Notes: a model not told the origin generated them from the sequence alone. 64,000 nt of DNA from Candidatus Pantoea bituminis (GCF_018842675.1 NZ_JAGTWO010000004.1:3286001-3350000), one strand, 5' to 3'; counted from the stretch's first letter, positions 39,587 to 52,450 are shown. Made by a program: numbers and translations.

Positions 39587-39973
39587 ATGTCTCGCGAAAT
39601 CAGTACGGAAAAAGCCCCGGCAGCAATCGGTCCTTATGTTCAGGGCGTTGATCTTGGCAGCATGATTATCACTTCGGGCCAGATTCCCGTTGATCCGGCA
39701 ACCGGCACTGTTGCAGACGATGTCTCAGCCCAGGCGCGCCAGTCACTGGAAAATGTGAAGGCGATTGTTGAAGCTGCAGGTTTGAAAGTGGGCGATATCG
39801 TGAAAACCACCGTTTTCGTCAAAGACCTGAACGACTTTGCTACCGTGAACGCCACGTATGAAGCGTTTTTCACCGAGCATGACGCCAGTTTCCCAGCTCG
39901 TTCATGTGTTGAAGTGGCGCGTTTGCCGAAAGACGTGAAGATTGAGATTGAGGCGATCGCGGTTCGCCGTTGA
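39587..39973 (+). CDS. ridA: 2-iminobutanoate/2-iminopropanoate deaminase RidA
   Basis: 128 residues of the YjgF/YER057c/UK114 family: EKAPAAIGPYVQGVDLGSMIITSGQIPVDPATG, QSLENVKAIVEAAGLKVGDIVKTTVFVKDLNDF and the active-site RSCVEVARLPKDVKIEIEAIA with the catalytic Arg. It hydrolyses reactive enamines and imines released by PLP enzymes. It lies 75 bp after pyrI as in E. coli, with GGAGCAATA before the ATG. Confidence 0.97.
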   Translation: MSREISTEKAPAAIGPYVQGVDLGSMIITSGQIPVDPATGTVADDVSAQARQSLENVKAIVEAAGLKVGDIVKTTVFVKDLNDFATVNATYEAFFTEHDASFPARSCVEVARLPKDVKIEIEAIAVRR

Positions 39974-39984
39974 TTTTGTCCTCT

Positions 39985-40007
39985 GCGCACGTTGGTTAAG
40001 CGTGCGC
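39985..40007 (+). terminator. Stem-loop after ridA
   Basis: A 7-bp stem (GCGCACG/CGTGCGC) 12 bp after the stop. The T tract is weak. Confidence 0.45.
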
Positions 40008-40027
40008 TGTCTCCTACCTCCTCTGCG

Positions 40028-40075
40028 CGCTGTCCCCCATCCCGGCCTTCCCCGCGAAGCGGAGGAAGGAGATGC
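40028..40075. repeat. Single copy of the marC-type palindromic repeat
   Basis: It has CTGTCCCCCATCCCGGCCTT plus CCCCGCGAAGCGGAGGAAGG, matching the layout of the short repeats in the 17.5-18.4 kb array. It lies between convergent ridA and lplT. Confidence 0.7.
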
Positions 40076-40121
40076 TGCCACATGCAGCCTCATCACTAAC
40101 ATATAGCAGCGCCAGCACAAT

Positions 40122-41317
40122 CTAACCTTTACTCGGACGCCATACCCAAAGCACGGCAATTGACAGCGCAAACAGCGTACCGAAGCCAATCCCGGTTGCT
40201 ACTGCCGGTGCGCCTGCTTTGATCGCCAGCGTGTAAAGTCCTAGCATCAACAGCATCGCGGTGTTTTCGCCAAGGTTCTGCACCGCAATGGCATTGCCCG
40301 ATCCCACGCTTTGCTTGCCACGCGCCTGCAACAACGCATTCAAAGGAACGACAAAAAAGCCACCCAGCGCGCCAATGACCATCAGCAATAAATAGGCATT
40401 CAGCAACGAATGCTGCATTGAGAAGATCACCACCATCACGCCAATCAGCACGCCTGCAGGCATACAGCGGCGGACCGTTTCCAGCGTCACCAGCTTCGCC
40501 GCAGCCGCCGCACCCAATACAATGCCAATCGCCACCATGGCATTCAGCGTAGTTGGCGTTTTGTTATCAGTGATGCCGAGCGCTACCGGTACCCACAACA
40601 CCAGCAGAAAGCGCAACGTCACACCCGCGCCCCAAAACAGACTCGTTCCCAGTAAGGAGAAGCGGGTTTCTGCGTCACGCCACAGCACGCGGCAAGCCGC
40701 GATAAAGCTGCGTAACATTGCCGCGAAATGCCAGCTTTGGCCGGGTCGTGCTGCCTGCAGCTTGGGAATAAACAGGTTCGCCACTACCGCAATGCCATAC
40801 GTCAGCGCACAAACCACCAGCGCCACCAGCAAATTCCAGTCAGCCAGAATGCCGCCTGCCACCGAACCCAACAGAATCGCTGCGATGGTCGATCCTTCCA
40901 TCAGGCCGTTGGCCTTCACCAGTTTTTCGCCTTGGGTAATTTCCCCAAAATGCCGTATTTCGCTGGAGAATAAGCCGCTGCGCCAATACCCACCAGCGTA
41001 TAGCCAATGAAAGGACTCAAGCCGAAGCAGATCACCAGCGCGCCCAGCAGCTTCAGGCTGTTGGCAAACATCATGACCCGACCTTTGGCAAAACTGTCTG
41101 CCATTTGCCCCACAAACGGTGCCAGCAGGATGTAAGTCGCGACAAACAGCATCTGCAAAATCGGCTGACTCCAGTCGGGATAAAACTGGTTTTTAAGCAC
41201 CGCCAGCGTGACAAACAGCAGCGCGTTATCGCCAAATGCGGAGAAAAACTGTGCGACAATCACCGCCAACATGCTGCGCGACATCAGCGGCGCATCGCGT
41301 TCAGGTCGCGCACTCAT
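40122..41317 (-). CDS. lplT: Lysophospholipid transporter LplT (frame broken at 40943-40946)
   Basis: About 398 residues when repaired. It is a major facilitator type transporter with twelve helices, beginning [47 protein letters not shown] and including [22 protein letters not shown]. It flips lysophosphatidylethanolamine inward for Aas. A run of four G breaks the frame; a fifth gives [32 protein letters not shown]. Its ATG overlaps the aas stop, so both are made from one message. Confidence 0.95.
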
Positions 41318-43463
41318 GCCTGCTCCTCTTCCGCCATTTTCTTCAGGGTGACGTAATCGGGCTTGCCGCTACCCAGCAGCGGCAGCTGTTTCACCACGCG
41401 AATATCACGCGGCAGCGCCAACTCCGGCGCACCCATCTCACGCGCGGCTTTTTGCAGGCGATCGCGTGCCAGTTCGTTATCGGTGGTAAACAGCACCAAG
41501 GCTTCACCACGATTTCCATCCGGGCGCAGCGAAGCCGCATGCTGCTTATCCGGTGAAGCTTTCAGCGCGATCTGCTCAACGACCTCCAGCGAAACCATTT
41601 CTCCTGCGATTTTAGCAAAGCGCTTGGCGCGGCCCTGGATCTGGCAAAAACCGCCTTCATCAAAGCTGACGATATCACCGGTATCGTACCAACCCGCTTC
41701 CATTTGCCCTTCGCCATTATCCGCCACCGGCAGTTCCAGCACGCCAGGGTTCTCAACGCGCAAATAGCCTTTCATGATATTCGGCCCACGCAGTTGCAAT
41801 CGTCCGCCCTTCTCAATGCCCGGCACCGACATCAAACGCGAATCCATGCCCGGCAGAATGCGGCCTACGGTATGCGCCTTCGCCGCCATCGGCACGTTAA
41901 TCGCCACCACTGGCGCGCATTCAGTCACGCCGTAACCTTCAAGGATGCGTATGCCATATTTTTCCATGTAGACCTGACGGGTGTTTTCCTGCAATTTTTC
42001 CGCCCCAGCCACCACATAGCGCAAGCGAGCAAAATCGTACGGGGCCGCGAAGCGCGCATAGTTGCCAAGGAAGGTTGACGTGCCAAACAGCACGGTGCAG
42101 TTTCGGTCGTACACCAGTTCCGGCACGATGCGGTAATGCAGCGGGCTGGGATAAAGAAATACCTGCGCGCCGGTCATCAGCGGCGTAAACAGGCCAACCG
42201 TTAAGCCAAAGGCGTGAAACAGCGGCAGCGCCGACATGAAGCGGTCACGCGGGGTAAAATCCGCCACGGTGCGAATCTGCTCAACGTTGGCCAGCAGGCT
42301 TTTATGCGAATGCACCACACCTTTGGGATTGCCTTCCGATCCCGAGGTAAACAGCACCATCGCGGCGTCTTCGGGCTGCTGCTTAACCTGCGCCCGGCGC
42401 GGCATCAGCAGATGCGCAAGGATCCAGAGCTTGTCCTTGAGCGTTACCGTCTCTTTCAAGTCTTCCAGATAGATCCACTGCACGTCGCTCAAGCCTTGCG
42501 GCAGATGCCACAAGTCCCCTTTGTCGAGGAACTGGCGAGACGTAAACACCGTTTTCACCTGCGAAGCCGTTAGTGCAGCGCGCATGCCGTTGACGCCCGC
42601 AGTGTAGTTCAGCATCGCCGGAACGCGGCCACGCATGGAGGCACCGAGAATCGCCGCAGCCGTTACGGTGGCATTGGGCAGAAGCAGGCCAACAACCTCT
42701 TTTGGCTGGCTATAACGCTCAAGGATGCGTCCCACGCCCAGCGTTTTTTCAGCAAACCGGTGTAGCTGTCGGGTGTGAAATTGACATCTTCAATGCAGCG
42801 TTTGAACGCGCCGTAGCGGATACGCGCATTGAGAAACGCGTCGAACAGCGTTTCACGCGGGCGTACCGCCATGCGGGCTTCCATCATGACATGATGCAGA
42901 TGTTCGCCGGCTAAAATGCGGCGCTCGCGTGCCCGTTTTGCGTCGGGCATAGGAATACGTGTCCCAGGCAAAATGCTCAAGGTAATACGCGGGAAAAGGC
43001 GGCGTTTGAATACGCCCGCCAGGCGACCAAACGGCGAAAATTCTGCACCGTCGATACGCATCGGCACCACGCTCGCGCCCGATTTTGCCGCCACAAAACC
43101 GGCACCGCTGTAGATCTTCATCAGCGATCCGGTAACGGTAATGCGGCCTTCCGGGAAGATCACTACCGGACGACCGCTGTTGACTACCTGAACCAGATGT
43201 TTGATCGACATCGGCTTGGTGGGATCCAGCGGTACGAAGTCGATAAACGGTTTGATCACCCGCATGAACCATTTTTCGCTGATCGTCGAATAGACAGCGA
43301 AAACCGGTTTGATGGGTAAGAACAGCGCCAACAGCATGCCGTCCAGAAACGACATGTGGTTGGGCGTGATGAGCACCTTGTCTCTATGCAATTCAGCGAC
43401 ATCACCACGCAGCTCGACACGCCATAACAGGCGGAAAACCAGACGTAAGATTTTGAATAACAT
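41314..43463 (-). CDS. aas: Bifunctional acyl-ACP synthetase / 2-acyl-GPE acyltransferase Aas (frame broken at 42744-42749)
   Basis: About 717 residues when repaired. The N-terminal acyltransferase domain has NHMSFLD (H-x4-D, residues 36-42), [15 protein letters not shown] and [10 protein letters not shown]. The C-terminal adenylate-forming domain has [26 protein letters not shown] and [16 protein letters not shown]. It activates fatty acids to acyl-ACP and re-acylates imported lysophospholipid. A run of six A breaks the frame; a seventh joins [22 protein letters not shown]. In E. coli aas-lplT lies beside omrA/omrB and galR; here about 15 kb of efflux genes separates them. Confidence 0.95.
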
Positions 43464-43526
43464 GCCAGCTCCATAGCATCGTTAAAATTAGCCCCTCACG
43501 ATGCAGGATCTGGAAGTATTCGACAA

Positions 43527-44924
43527 CTACTTATTTGGCGCCTGCCAGCCACCGCCCAGCGCGGCAATCAACGCTACGCTGCTGACCCACTGAGTGCTTT
43601 GCAGCGACAGGAGATTTTGCTGTTCGCTCAAGCTACTGTTTTCAGTGGTGGCGACGTCGAGGTAGTCGATCATCCCGGCATCATATTGATTGCGCGTTAC
43701 GCGGGCCGACTCTTGCGCGGCGGCGGTAGCACGCTGCTGGGAAGCCATTTCGCCCTGCAAGGTATTCAGCTCCACCAGCTCATCTTCCACTTCCTGCAAC
43801 GCTTCCAGCACGCTTTGACGGTAGCTGGCGACGCTGGCGTCATACGACGCTCGGGCCTGTTCGACCTGCGAAGAAGTGGCGCCAAAATCCAACAGCGTAC
43901 CGCTGAGTTCAGGCCCCAGCGACCAGATGCGATTTGGTAGCGAGAAGAGATTATGCAGCGTAGAAGCGCTCACGCCGCCGCTGGCGCTTAAGGTTAAATC
44001 CGGGAAGTAACCGGCAATGGCCACGCCCACCGCCGCATTCGCTGCTGCCACGTTACGTTCGGCGTAGGCGATGTCAGGACGACGCTGTAACAGCTGTGTC
44101 GGCAAGGCGGCAGGAACGGTTGGCAGCGTGGCATCCAGCTTCGCCACCGGTAAGGAGAAATCAGCGGGCGCTTTGCCCACCAGCAACGCGATAGCGTGTT
44201 CCATCTGCGCGCGTTGCCATTGATAATCCTGCGCCGAGGCGCGGGCGCTCTCCAGCTGCATCTGCGCCTGCGCTAACGTGGCACGCGATTCGCTACCGGT
44301 TTGGTATTTGTTTTCAATCACCGTGAGATAGCGCTGGTAGGCGTCGATGCTCTGCTGATACAGCGCAATTTTCTGATCCATGATGCGCAGCTGGAAGTAA
44401 TCCTGCGCCAGTTCAGACTGTGCGCTCAGCGTGATGTTCGCCAGCTCTGCCGCGCTCGCCTGCGCACTGGCTTTGTTCTCCTCCAGCGTACGACGCAGCT
44501 TGCCCCATAGATCCAGCTCCCAGCTGGCGCTTAGCTCAGCCTGATGGCTACTGCTGGTGGTGCGTTGACTGCTGCCGGTGGTGGCATGACTGCCGCTGCG
44601 CGTCACGCTGCTGTCATAACCCAACGAAGGAAACAGCTCAGCGCGAGATTGCGACGCCAGCGCCTGCGCCTGACGATACTGCGCAGCGTAGTTGGCAACG
44701 TTCTGGTTATTGATGCTTACCTGACTCAGCAGGCTGCTCAGCGTGGCGTCGTGATAAACAGCCCACCATTCGCCTTTGTGCAGATCATCCTGCGGCGTCG
44801 CCTGCTGCCAGCCTTTGGCTTCTTTGTAATGTACCGGCACTGACATCTCAGGGCGATGATAATCGGGGCCAAGGGTACAGCCGCTCAGCAGCAGCGCCAG
44901 CATAATTGGGGTCAATACTTTCAT
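43527..44924 (-). CDS. RND efflux outer-membrane factor (NodT/OprM family lipoprotein)
   Basis: 465 residues. The signal peptide ends in a lipobox (LLLSGC, Cys16), so it is an outer-membrane lipoprotein. Two OEP repeats follow (NQNVANYAAQYRQAQALASQSRAELFPSLGYDSSVTRSGS; and PTQLLQRRPDIAYAERNVAAANAAVGVAIAGYFPDLTLSASGG), typical of the trimeric TolC-like channel. It is the fourth gene of the mdtABC-type operon, 3 bp after mdtC. Standard enterobacterial MdtABC uses TolC; having a dedicated channel is more like MuxABC-OpmB of Pseudomonas. Confidence 0.9.
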   Translation of the reverse strand: MKVLTPIMLALLLSGCTLGPDYHRPEMSVPVHYKEAKGWQQATPQDDLHKGEWWAVYHDATLSSLLSQVSINNQNVANYAAQYRQAQALASQSRAELFPSLGYDSSVTRSGSHATTGSSQRTTSSSHQAELSASWELDLWGKLRRTLEENKASAQASAAELANITLSAQSELAQDYFQLRIMDQKIALYQQSIDAYQRYLTVIENKYQTGSESRATLAQAQMQLESARASAQDYQWQRAQMEHAIALLVGKAPADFSLPVAKLDATLPTVPAALPTQLLQRRPDIAYAERNVAAANAAVGVAIAGYFPDLTLSASGGVSASTLHNLFSLPNRIWSLGPELSGTLLDFGATSSQVEQARASYDASVASYRQSVLEALQEVEDELVELNTLQGEMASQQRATAAAQESARVTRNQYDAGMIDYLDVATTENSSLSEQQNLLSLQSTQWVSSVALIAALGGGWQAPNK

Positions 44925-44927
44925 GAA

Positions 44928-47900
44928 TCAGGATTCCGCATGGCGCAAACGGCGCCATTGACGTTGAGTTGCGCGGCTCAAACGATCGAGCCAGAGGTAA
45001 ATAACGGGCGTGGTGAACAGCGTCAGCAGCTGGCTCAGCGCCAGACCGCCCGCAATCGCAATGCCCAGCGGGCTGCGCAGATCAGCATCGCCGCCACTGC
45101 CCAGCGCCAAAGGCAAGGCACCGAAAAAGGCCGCCAGCGTGGTCATCATGATCGGACGAAAGCGCATCAGGCAGGCTTGAGTAATCGCCTGCTGCGGCGA
45201 CATGCCCAACCTGCGTTCTGCATCGATGGCAAAGTCGATCATCATGATGGCGTTCTTCTTCACGATACCAATCAGCAAAATAATGCCGATCAGGGCGATA
45301 ACCGTGAGTTGCGTACCGGTGAGCAGCAGCAGCAGCAGCGCGCCTACGCCCGCCGAAGGCAACGTAGAAAGAATGGTCAGTGGATGGATATAACTTTCAT
45401 ACAGCACGCCCAACACGATATAGACCGCCGCCAGCGCCGCCAGGATCAACCACGGCATGGTGGCGGTGAGCTGCGCAAACGCCGCGGCGGTACCCGCAAA
45501 ACCAGCCTGGATCGTCGAAGGCAAACCGAGTTTCGCCATCGCCTGTTTGATCAGCACCTGCGCCTGTTCCAGCGAAACGCCATCATTGAGGTTAAACGCC
45601 ACGGTGCTGGTCGCTGATTGGCCCTGATGCGTCACTGACAGCGGCGCATTGCCACCCACAAACGTGGCGAAGGCCGACAGCGGAATGCGGTCGCCATTAT
45701 CGTTAATGACATAAAGCTGCTTGAGAATTTCTGGGTCGCGCGTGTAGCTATCCTGCAAACTCATCACCACGTGATACTGGTTCAGCGTGTGATACAGCGT
45801 TGCGATTTGCCGCTGGCTAAAAGCATTATTCAGCAGCGTGTCGAGCATCTGAACGTCAACGCCAAGCCGGGTGGCGCGGTCGCGATCAATGTTCATCACC
45901 ACTTCCTGACCGCCCGTTTGCGAGTCGGAATCGACGCTGTTGAACTGCGGAATTGCCGCCAGCGCCGCCTGTACTTTGGGCGTCCATTCGCGCAGCAGAT
46001 CGAGATTGTCAGCCTGCAAACTGTACTGATACGTCGCGTTGGCGCTGCGTCCGCCGATATGCAGATCCTGCGCTGCCATCAGGAACATCTGTGCGCCAGC
46101 GATATGGCTGGTTTTCATGCTCAGGCGGTTCGCCACTTCGGTGGCCGTGGCATCGCGCTGATCAAAATCTTTAAGGCGCACAAAGAAGTTCGCGCTGTTA
46201 CGCGAGCCGAACATCCCACTGCCCATCGATGACATCACGCTTTCCACCGCCGGATCGGACTGAATGATCTTGGTAAACGCCAACATCTTCGGCTTCATCG
46301 CCTGAAACGAGATGTTTTGATCGGCACGCAGCGCGCCCATTAGCAGGCCGGTGTCCTGATTCGGGAAAAAGCCTTTTTCCACCACCGAGAACAGAAACAG
46401 GTTGAGCAGCACCGTTAGCACCAAACTGAACATGGTGAGCTTTTGGTGGCGCATCACCCAATTCAAGCCGCGCGAATAGGCGTCCAACAAGCGATTGAGC
46501 CGGTTTTCAATAAACTGATAGAGCGGATGCGGCCGTTTAGTGACCTTGGGCTTGGGTTTGAGCAGTCGCGAGCAGAGCATCGGCGTCAGGCTCAACGACA
46601 CAAACATTGAGATCAGCAGCGACACGGTGAGCGTCACGGCAAATTCGCGGAACAGACGCCCGACGATGCTGCCCATCAGCAAGATGGGAATGAATACCGC
46701 AATCAGCGACATGGTCATGGACAGCACGGTGAAACTCACTTCCTGCGCACCGCGCAGCGAGGCCCGCAGCGGACTTAGCCCCTCTTCAATGTGGCGCGTG
46801 ATGTTTTCCAGCACCACGATCGCATCATCCACCACGAAGCCGGTGGCGATAATCAGCGCCATCAGCGACAGGTTATCTAGGCTGTAGCCGAGCAGATACA
46901 TCACAGCGCAGGTGCCAATCAGCGAAACCGGCAAGGCCAACGCGGGAATGATCACCGCCTGCAGATTACGCAAAAAGACAAACACCACCGCAATCACCAG
47001 CAGCACTGCTACCAGCAAGGTTTCTTCCGTGTCGTAAAGCGAGGCGCGCACCCCAGGCGAACGGTCCACCACCACTTTCAGCGCGGTATCCGCAGGGAGA
47101 TTTTTTCCAGCTCCGGCAGTTGCGCTTTGATCGCATCAATGGTGTCGAGCATATTAGCGCCCGCCTGGCGTTTGATACCCACCATCACCGAAGGCGACGC
47201 GTTAAGGAACCCCGCCTGATATTGATCTTCAACCGAGTCATAAACGGTTGCGACATCGTGCAGCCGCACCGCTTTTCCCTCTTTATAGCTAACGATCAAA
47301 TCGCGATAGCTTTTGGCTTTATCCAGCTGCCCGTTGCTGTCCACCACCCAAGATTGCGTGCTGCCTTGTAACATCCCTTTTGGCAGATTAGTGGTGCTGT
47401 TGGCGACCGCGCTGCGCACGGTATCGAGTGAAATGCCATATTGCGTCAGCTTCAGCGGTTGCAGATCGATGCGCACCGCAGGCAAGGCGCTGCCCATCAG
47501 CGACACTTCGCCGACCCCTTTCACCTGCCCCATCGCCTGCTCGATTTTGCTTTCAGCAAGATCGTAGAGTTCGCCTGGCGTGCGAGTTGCAGACGTCAAC
47601 GCCAGCATCACTATCGGCGCATCGGACGGATTGGCTTTACGGTAGGTTGGCAGCGATTCCATGGCGCTCGGCAGCAGACTACGCGAGGCGTTGATTGCCG
47701 CCTGAACGTCACGCGCTGCACCGTTGATGTCGCGATCAAGCTCAAACTGCAAAATGATATTGCTGGAACCCTGCGAGCTGCTTGAGGTCATTTCCGTTAC
47801 GCCCGCGATTTGCCCCAGCGAGCGCTCCAGCGGGGTGGCCACCGTTGCCGCCATGGTTTCCGGGCTGGCACCCGCCAGGCTGGCGCTGACCATAATGGTC

Positions 47901-48028
47901 GGGAAATCAACCTGCGGCAGCGGCGCGACCGGCAACAAGCGATAGCCCAAGGCGCCCAGCAGCAGGATCGCCATGGTGAGCAGCAAGGTCGTAACCGGAC
48001 GGAAGATAAACAGCCGGGTCAAATTCAT
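44928..48028 (-). CDS. mdtC: RND permease, MdtC/MuxC type (frame broken at 47101-47106)
   Basis: About 1033 residues when repaired, normal for RND pumps. It begins [47 protein letters not shown], with the first periplasmic domain [25 protein letters not shown] and TM4 proton-relay helix [16 protein letters not shown] (Asp-Asp). A run of six A breaks the frame after PELEK; a seventh restores [25 protein letters not shown]. In the MdtBC pump this subunit works as a heterotrimer with MdtB. Its ATG overlaps the mdtB stop. Confidence 0.92.
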
Positions 48029-51000
48029 TGCCCACTCCGCGTCTGCTGCTGACGGCGTTTCACCCACGCGTTGCCGCGCTGTGCAATCGCGTCAAACCAC
48101 AAGTAAATCACCGGCGTAGAGAACAATGTCAGCGCCTGGCTGACGATCAAACCGCCAACAATCACCAGACCCAGCGGCTGACGCAGCTCTGCGCCCGAAC
48201 CGGACGCCAGCATCAGCGGCAACGCACCCAGCAGCGCCGCCATGGTGGTCATCAGAATCGGGCGGAAACGCAATAAACAGGCTTGATGGATGGCGTCACG
48301 CGGGCTGAGGTGCTGCTTATTCTCCGCTTCTAGCGCAAAGTCGATCATCATAATGGCGTTCTTTTTCACGATGCCGATCAGCAGGATCACGCCAATCAAC
48401 GCGATCAAGCTGAATTCGGTGCCCGCCAGCATCAGCGTCAACAAGGCGCCCACCGCAGCCGACGGCAGCGTGGAAAGGATGGTCACTGGATGAATAAAGC
48501 TTTCATACAGAATGCCGAGCACCACGTACATGGTGATCAGCGCCGCCAAAATCAGCCACAGCGTGTTACCCGTCGCGCTCTGGAACGCTGACGTTTCGCC
48601 CTGATAACGCAGCGTCACGCTCGATGGCAGTTGCAGCTGTTCACGCACCTCGGCAATCGCTTTCTGCCCATCTTCCAGTGAATAACCGGCATTCAGGTTG
48701 AAGGAGATCATCACTGCCGGGAATTGGTTCAAACGCATATGCATCAGCGAACCGGTGCGCTGGTGAAGGGTGGCAATCGACGTCAGTTTCACCATGCCGC
48801 TGCTGCTGGTGGTGGAACTGTCGCTACTGCTGGTGGTGGTTGACGTGGTGCTGCTACTGCTCGACGAGGTGCTGCTGTCGCTCTCTTCGTCTGAACTGCT
48901 GGAAGGTTGCAGGTAAACATCATCAAATGACGCCGGGCCTTGTTGATACCTCGGCGCGACTTCCAGCACCACGCGATACTGATTCGACTGAGTAAAAATA
49001 GTCGACACCAAACGCTGACCAAAAGCGTTGTAGAGCGCGGTATCCACATCCGAAGCAGTAATGCCGTAACGCGCCGCTTTATCGCGGTTCAGCTCGACAT
49101 ACGCCACGCGTCCCTGATCCTGAAGATTGCTTACCACGCCATTAAACTCTGGACGCTGCTGCAGTGCCGCCACCATTTTCGGCGACCACTGCACCAGATT
49201 TTCGCTGTCTGCATCGTCAAGCGTGAACTGATACTGGCTTGGCGTAACCTGGTCGTTGACTGTCAAATCCTGGGCCGATTGCATATAGAGCTGGATACCA
49301 GCCACCTGCGTCGCCGCCTGTTGTAGCTGTTTGATGACTGCATCGGCTTTGTCATTGCGCTCATCAAACGCCTTGAGGTTGATCTGTATACGCCCGCTGT
49401 TCAGACTGGTGTTATTGCCATCTATGCCAATCGTAGAGGACAGACTCTCTACCGCAGGATTCTGCAAAATCACTTTCGCCAGCGCCTGTTGACGCTTTGC
49501 CATCTCATTAAAAGAGACATCCTGCGACGCCACGGTCACGCCCTGAATCAAACCGGTATCCTGCGTCGGGAAGAAGCCTTTCGGCACCATGACATAGAGC
49601 AGCGCGGTCAGCGCGAAGGTGGCCAGCGCCACCAGCAGCGTCAGCTTTTGGTGATTTAACACGATGGTCAGCAAGCGATCATAGCCGCGAATCAGCTTAT
49701 CGAATAATTCACCGCCCTTGCGTGAAAAGCGCGACTGCTTTTCGACTGGAATGTGGCGCAGCAGATAAGCGCACAGCATCGGCGTTAAGGTTAGCGACAC
49801 CACCATTGAGACCAGAATCGACACCGCCAGCGTGATAGCAAACTCGCGGAACAAGCGTCCGACCACGTCGCCCATAAACAGCAGCGGAATCAGTACCGCA
49901 ATCAGCGAAAAGGTTAGTGAAATGATGGTGAAACCAATCTGCTGCGAGCCTTTTAGCGCCGCTTCCATTGGCGGTTCGCCCTCTTCCAGCCGCCGCGAGA
50001 TGTTTTCAACCACCACAATGGCATCATCAATAACGAAACCGGTAGCGATGGTCAGCGCCATCAACGAGAGGTTATTCAGGCTGAAGTCAGCGAGGTACAT
50101 CACACCAAAGGTGCCAATCAACGACAGCGGCACCGCCACGCTGGGGATCAGTGTCGCTGCCACATTGCGCAGGAACAGGAAAGTGACCATCACCACCAGC
50201 GCAATCGAGAGCATGAGCTCAAACTGCACGTCACTGATCGAGGCGCGAATGGTTTGCGTGCGATCCGAAAGAATCGTCATTTTCACGCCATCTGGCAGCG
50301 CGGCCTGCAAGGTCGGCAGCTGCGCCTTAATCCCATCCACGACCTGAATCACGTTTGCACCCGGCTGGCGCTGCACGCTGATGACAATCGCCGGGCTGTT
50401 ATTCGCCCACGCCGACTGGAAGCTGTTTTCCGGCCCTTGCTCAATATGCGCAATATCTTTCAGACGCAGCGCAGCACCGTTTTGATAAGTAATGATTAAA
50501 TTGCCGTACTCGTCTGCGGTACGCAGCTGATCGTTGGCGTCGATAGTGACCGAATGGTATTTACCATCAAAGCCGCCTTTCGAACCGTTAACGTTGCTGT
50601 TGCTAATCAGGGTGTTGACGTCTTCCAGCGTCAAATTGTGCGCCGCCAGCGCTTTTGGATCCATCTGCACCCGAATCGCTGGTTGATGTCCGCCCGCCAG
50701 CGTCACCATGCCGACACCAGAAATTTGCGATAGCTTGAGCGCCACGCGCGTATTCACCAAGTCCTGCACCTGCGTCAGCGGCAGGTTCTCTGAGCTGGCA
50801 GCTAAGGTGATCACCGCGCTGTCCGCCGGATTGACCTTTTGTAGGTTGGCGGGTTTGGCAGATCGCTGGGCAGCAGATTGTTCGCGGCATTTATCGCCGC
50901 CTGCACTTCCTGCTCCGCCACATCCAGCGACAGGTCGAGACTGAACTTCAGGGTGATGATCGATGATCCACCGGAACTGGTGGAGGTCATCTGACTCAAA

Positions 51001-51227
51001 CCCGCCATTTGACCGAGTTGACGCTCCAGCGGCGAGGTCACTGATGAAGCCATCACGTCCGGGCTGGCGCCGGGATAGAGTGTGGTGACCTGAATGGTCG
51101 GATAATCGACCTGTGGCAGCGCCGAGGTGGAAAGAAACTTGTAGGCAAAAATACCGGCGATCAGCACGCCCACCATCAGCAAGATGGTGGCGACCGGACG
51201 CAGGATAAACAGGCGTGACGGATTCAT
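48025..51227 (-). CDS. mdtB: RND permease, MdtB/MuxB type, with a Ser/Thr-rich insert (frame broken at 50837-50840)
   Basis: About 1067 residues when repaired. It starts [32 protein letters not shown] with [25 protein letters not shown]4 has [25 protein letters not shown] run of four A breaks the frame; a fifth gives [19 protein letters not shown]. Between YLQPSSSS and [10 protein letters not shown] (near residues 770-810) lies an insert of about 35 residues, almost all Ser, Thr, Asp and Glu, in a periplasmic loop, which makes the protein longer than typical MdtB. The ATG overlaps the mdtA stop. Confidence 0.9.
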
Positions 51228-52450
51228 TTGGCCTCGGCGGTTGCGGTGGTTTGCGTTTCATCCGCCACCGACACTTTGCTGCCGTTGGTCAGGCGATCAA
51301 TGCCTTCCGTTACCAGACGATCGCCCGGCTCTACGCCTTTTAAAATCGCTTGCCGATCGTCATCCAATGCCGGCCCGGCGGTCACCGCTTTGCGCGTCAC
51401 GGTATTGTCTTTGTTGATCACAAAAACAAAGCTGCCGTCGCTGCTCATCTGCAACGCTTGTGTTGGGATCACCGTCGCGCCTTTCAATAGATTGGTCTGC
51501 AAACGCAGATTAACAAACTGATTAGCGAACAGCGCTTCGTCCTGGTTGGGGAAGGTGGCCTTTAGCTCAACCGTGCCGGTGGCGGTATCGATCTGGTTAC
51601 TGATGAACTTCACCTCACCGTTGGCCAACGTGCTGGTATTGTCCTCATCAAATGCCGTAGCGGGCAGATTTTGATTGTTATGCAGCGCTTTGACCAGCGT
51701 GGGGATATTGCTCTGCGGCACGCTAAACGTGACGGCGGCGGGCTGCATCTGGGTCAGAGTGACTAAACCGGTGCTGCTGGAGCTTTGCACCATGTTGCCC
51801 GGATCAACCTGACGCAATCCAACACGGCCGCTAACCGGCGCAGTGATGCGAGCGTATTCGATACTGAGTTTAGCGCTGTCGATTTGCGCCTGATCGGTGG
51901 CAACCGCACCGCGATACTGCCCTACCGTGGCTATCTGCGTATCCAGATCCTGGCGGGAGAGAGAATCTTGCGCCGCCAGCTTGCGATAGCGCGCCAGCGT
52001 CAGTTCTGCGCTTTTCAGCAGTGCCTGGTTCTCATTTAACGCACCTTGATATTGATTCAACGTCGCCTGATAGCTACGCGGATCAATCTGCGCCAGCAGC
52101 TGTCCTGCTTCAACTTTCTGCCCTTCAGTGAAGTAAACCTTCTCCAGCTGTCCATCGACACGGCTGGTAACGGTAACGCTGGCGCTGGGGATGACGGTGC
52201 CAAGTGCATTGAGATAAACCGGCACATCTGCGGTGCTGGCCACGCCGCTGTGTACCAGCGTTGCGCCGCCGCCCATCATCATGCCAGGGCCACCGCGACC
52301 TGCATGACCGCCTGGCGGCATACCGCCACTCGATCCTTTGCCAAACGGCAACAAACGCCAGGCAACAGCGGCAATAATCAATACCACGATTAAAAGAAGC
52401 AGCCATTTAAGCCAGCGGGAACGAGGGGAACGGGATGCGTTAGTAATCAT
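51224..52450 (-). CDS. mdtA: RND periplasmic adaptor, MdtA/MuxA type
   Basis: 408 residues from ATG 52450; the long upstream open frame has no family similarity. It has one N-terminal membrane anchor ([23 protein letters not shown]), then a Gly/Met-rich linker, half-motif lipoyl domains ([64 protein letters not shown]) and an alpha-hairpin between them, then beta-barrel ([29 protein letters not shown]). It bridges MdtBC and the outer-membrane channel. It is the first gene of the operon mdtA-mdtB-mdtC-OMF. Confidence 0.93.
   Translation of the reverse strand: MITNASRSPRSRWLKWLLLLIVVLIIAAVAWRLLPFGKGSSGGMPPGGHAGRGGPGMMMGGGATLVHSGVASTADVPVYLNALGTVIPSASVTVTSRVDGQLEKVYFTEGQKVEAGQLLAQIDPRSYQATLNQYQGALNENQALLKSAELTLARYRKLAAQDSLSRQDLDTQIATVGQYRGAVATDQAQIDSAKLSIEYARITAPVSGRVGLRQVDPGNMVQSSSSTGLVTLTQMQPAAVTFSVPQSNIPTLVKALHNNQNLPATAFDEDNTSTLANGEVKFISNQIDTATGTVELKATFPNQDEALFANQFVNLRLQTNLLKGATVIPTQALQMSSDGSFVFVINKDNTVTRKAVTAGPALDDDRQAILKGVEPGDRLVTEGIDRLTNGSKVSVADETQTTATAEAK

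Noticed and set aside
44856..45617. 253-aa plus-strand frame opposite the RND pump
   Set aside because: Gln/Arg-rich antisense shadow of mdtC; no family features.
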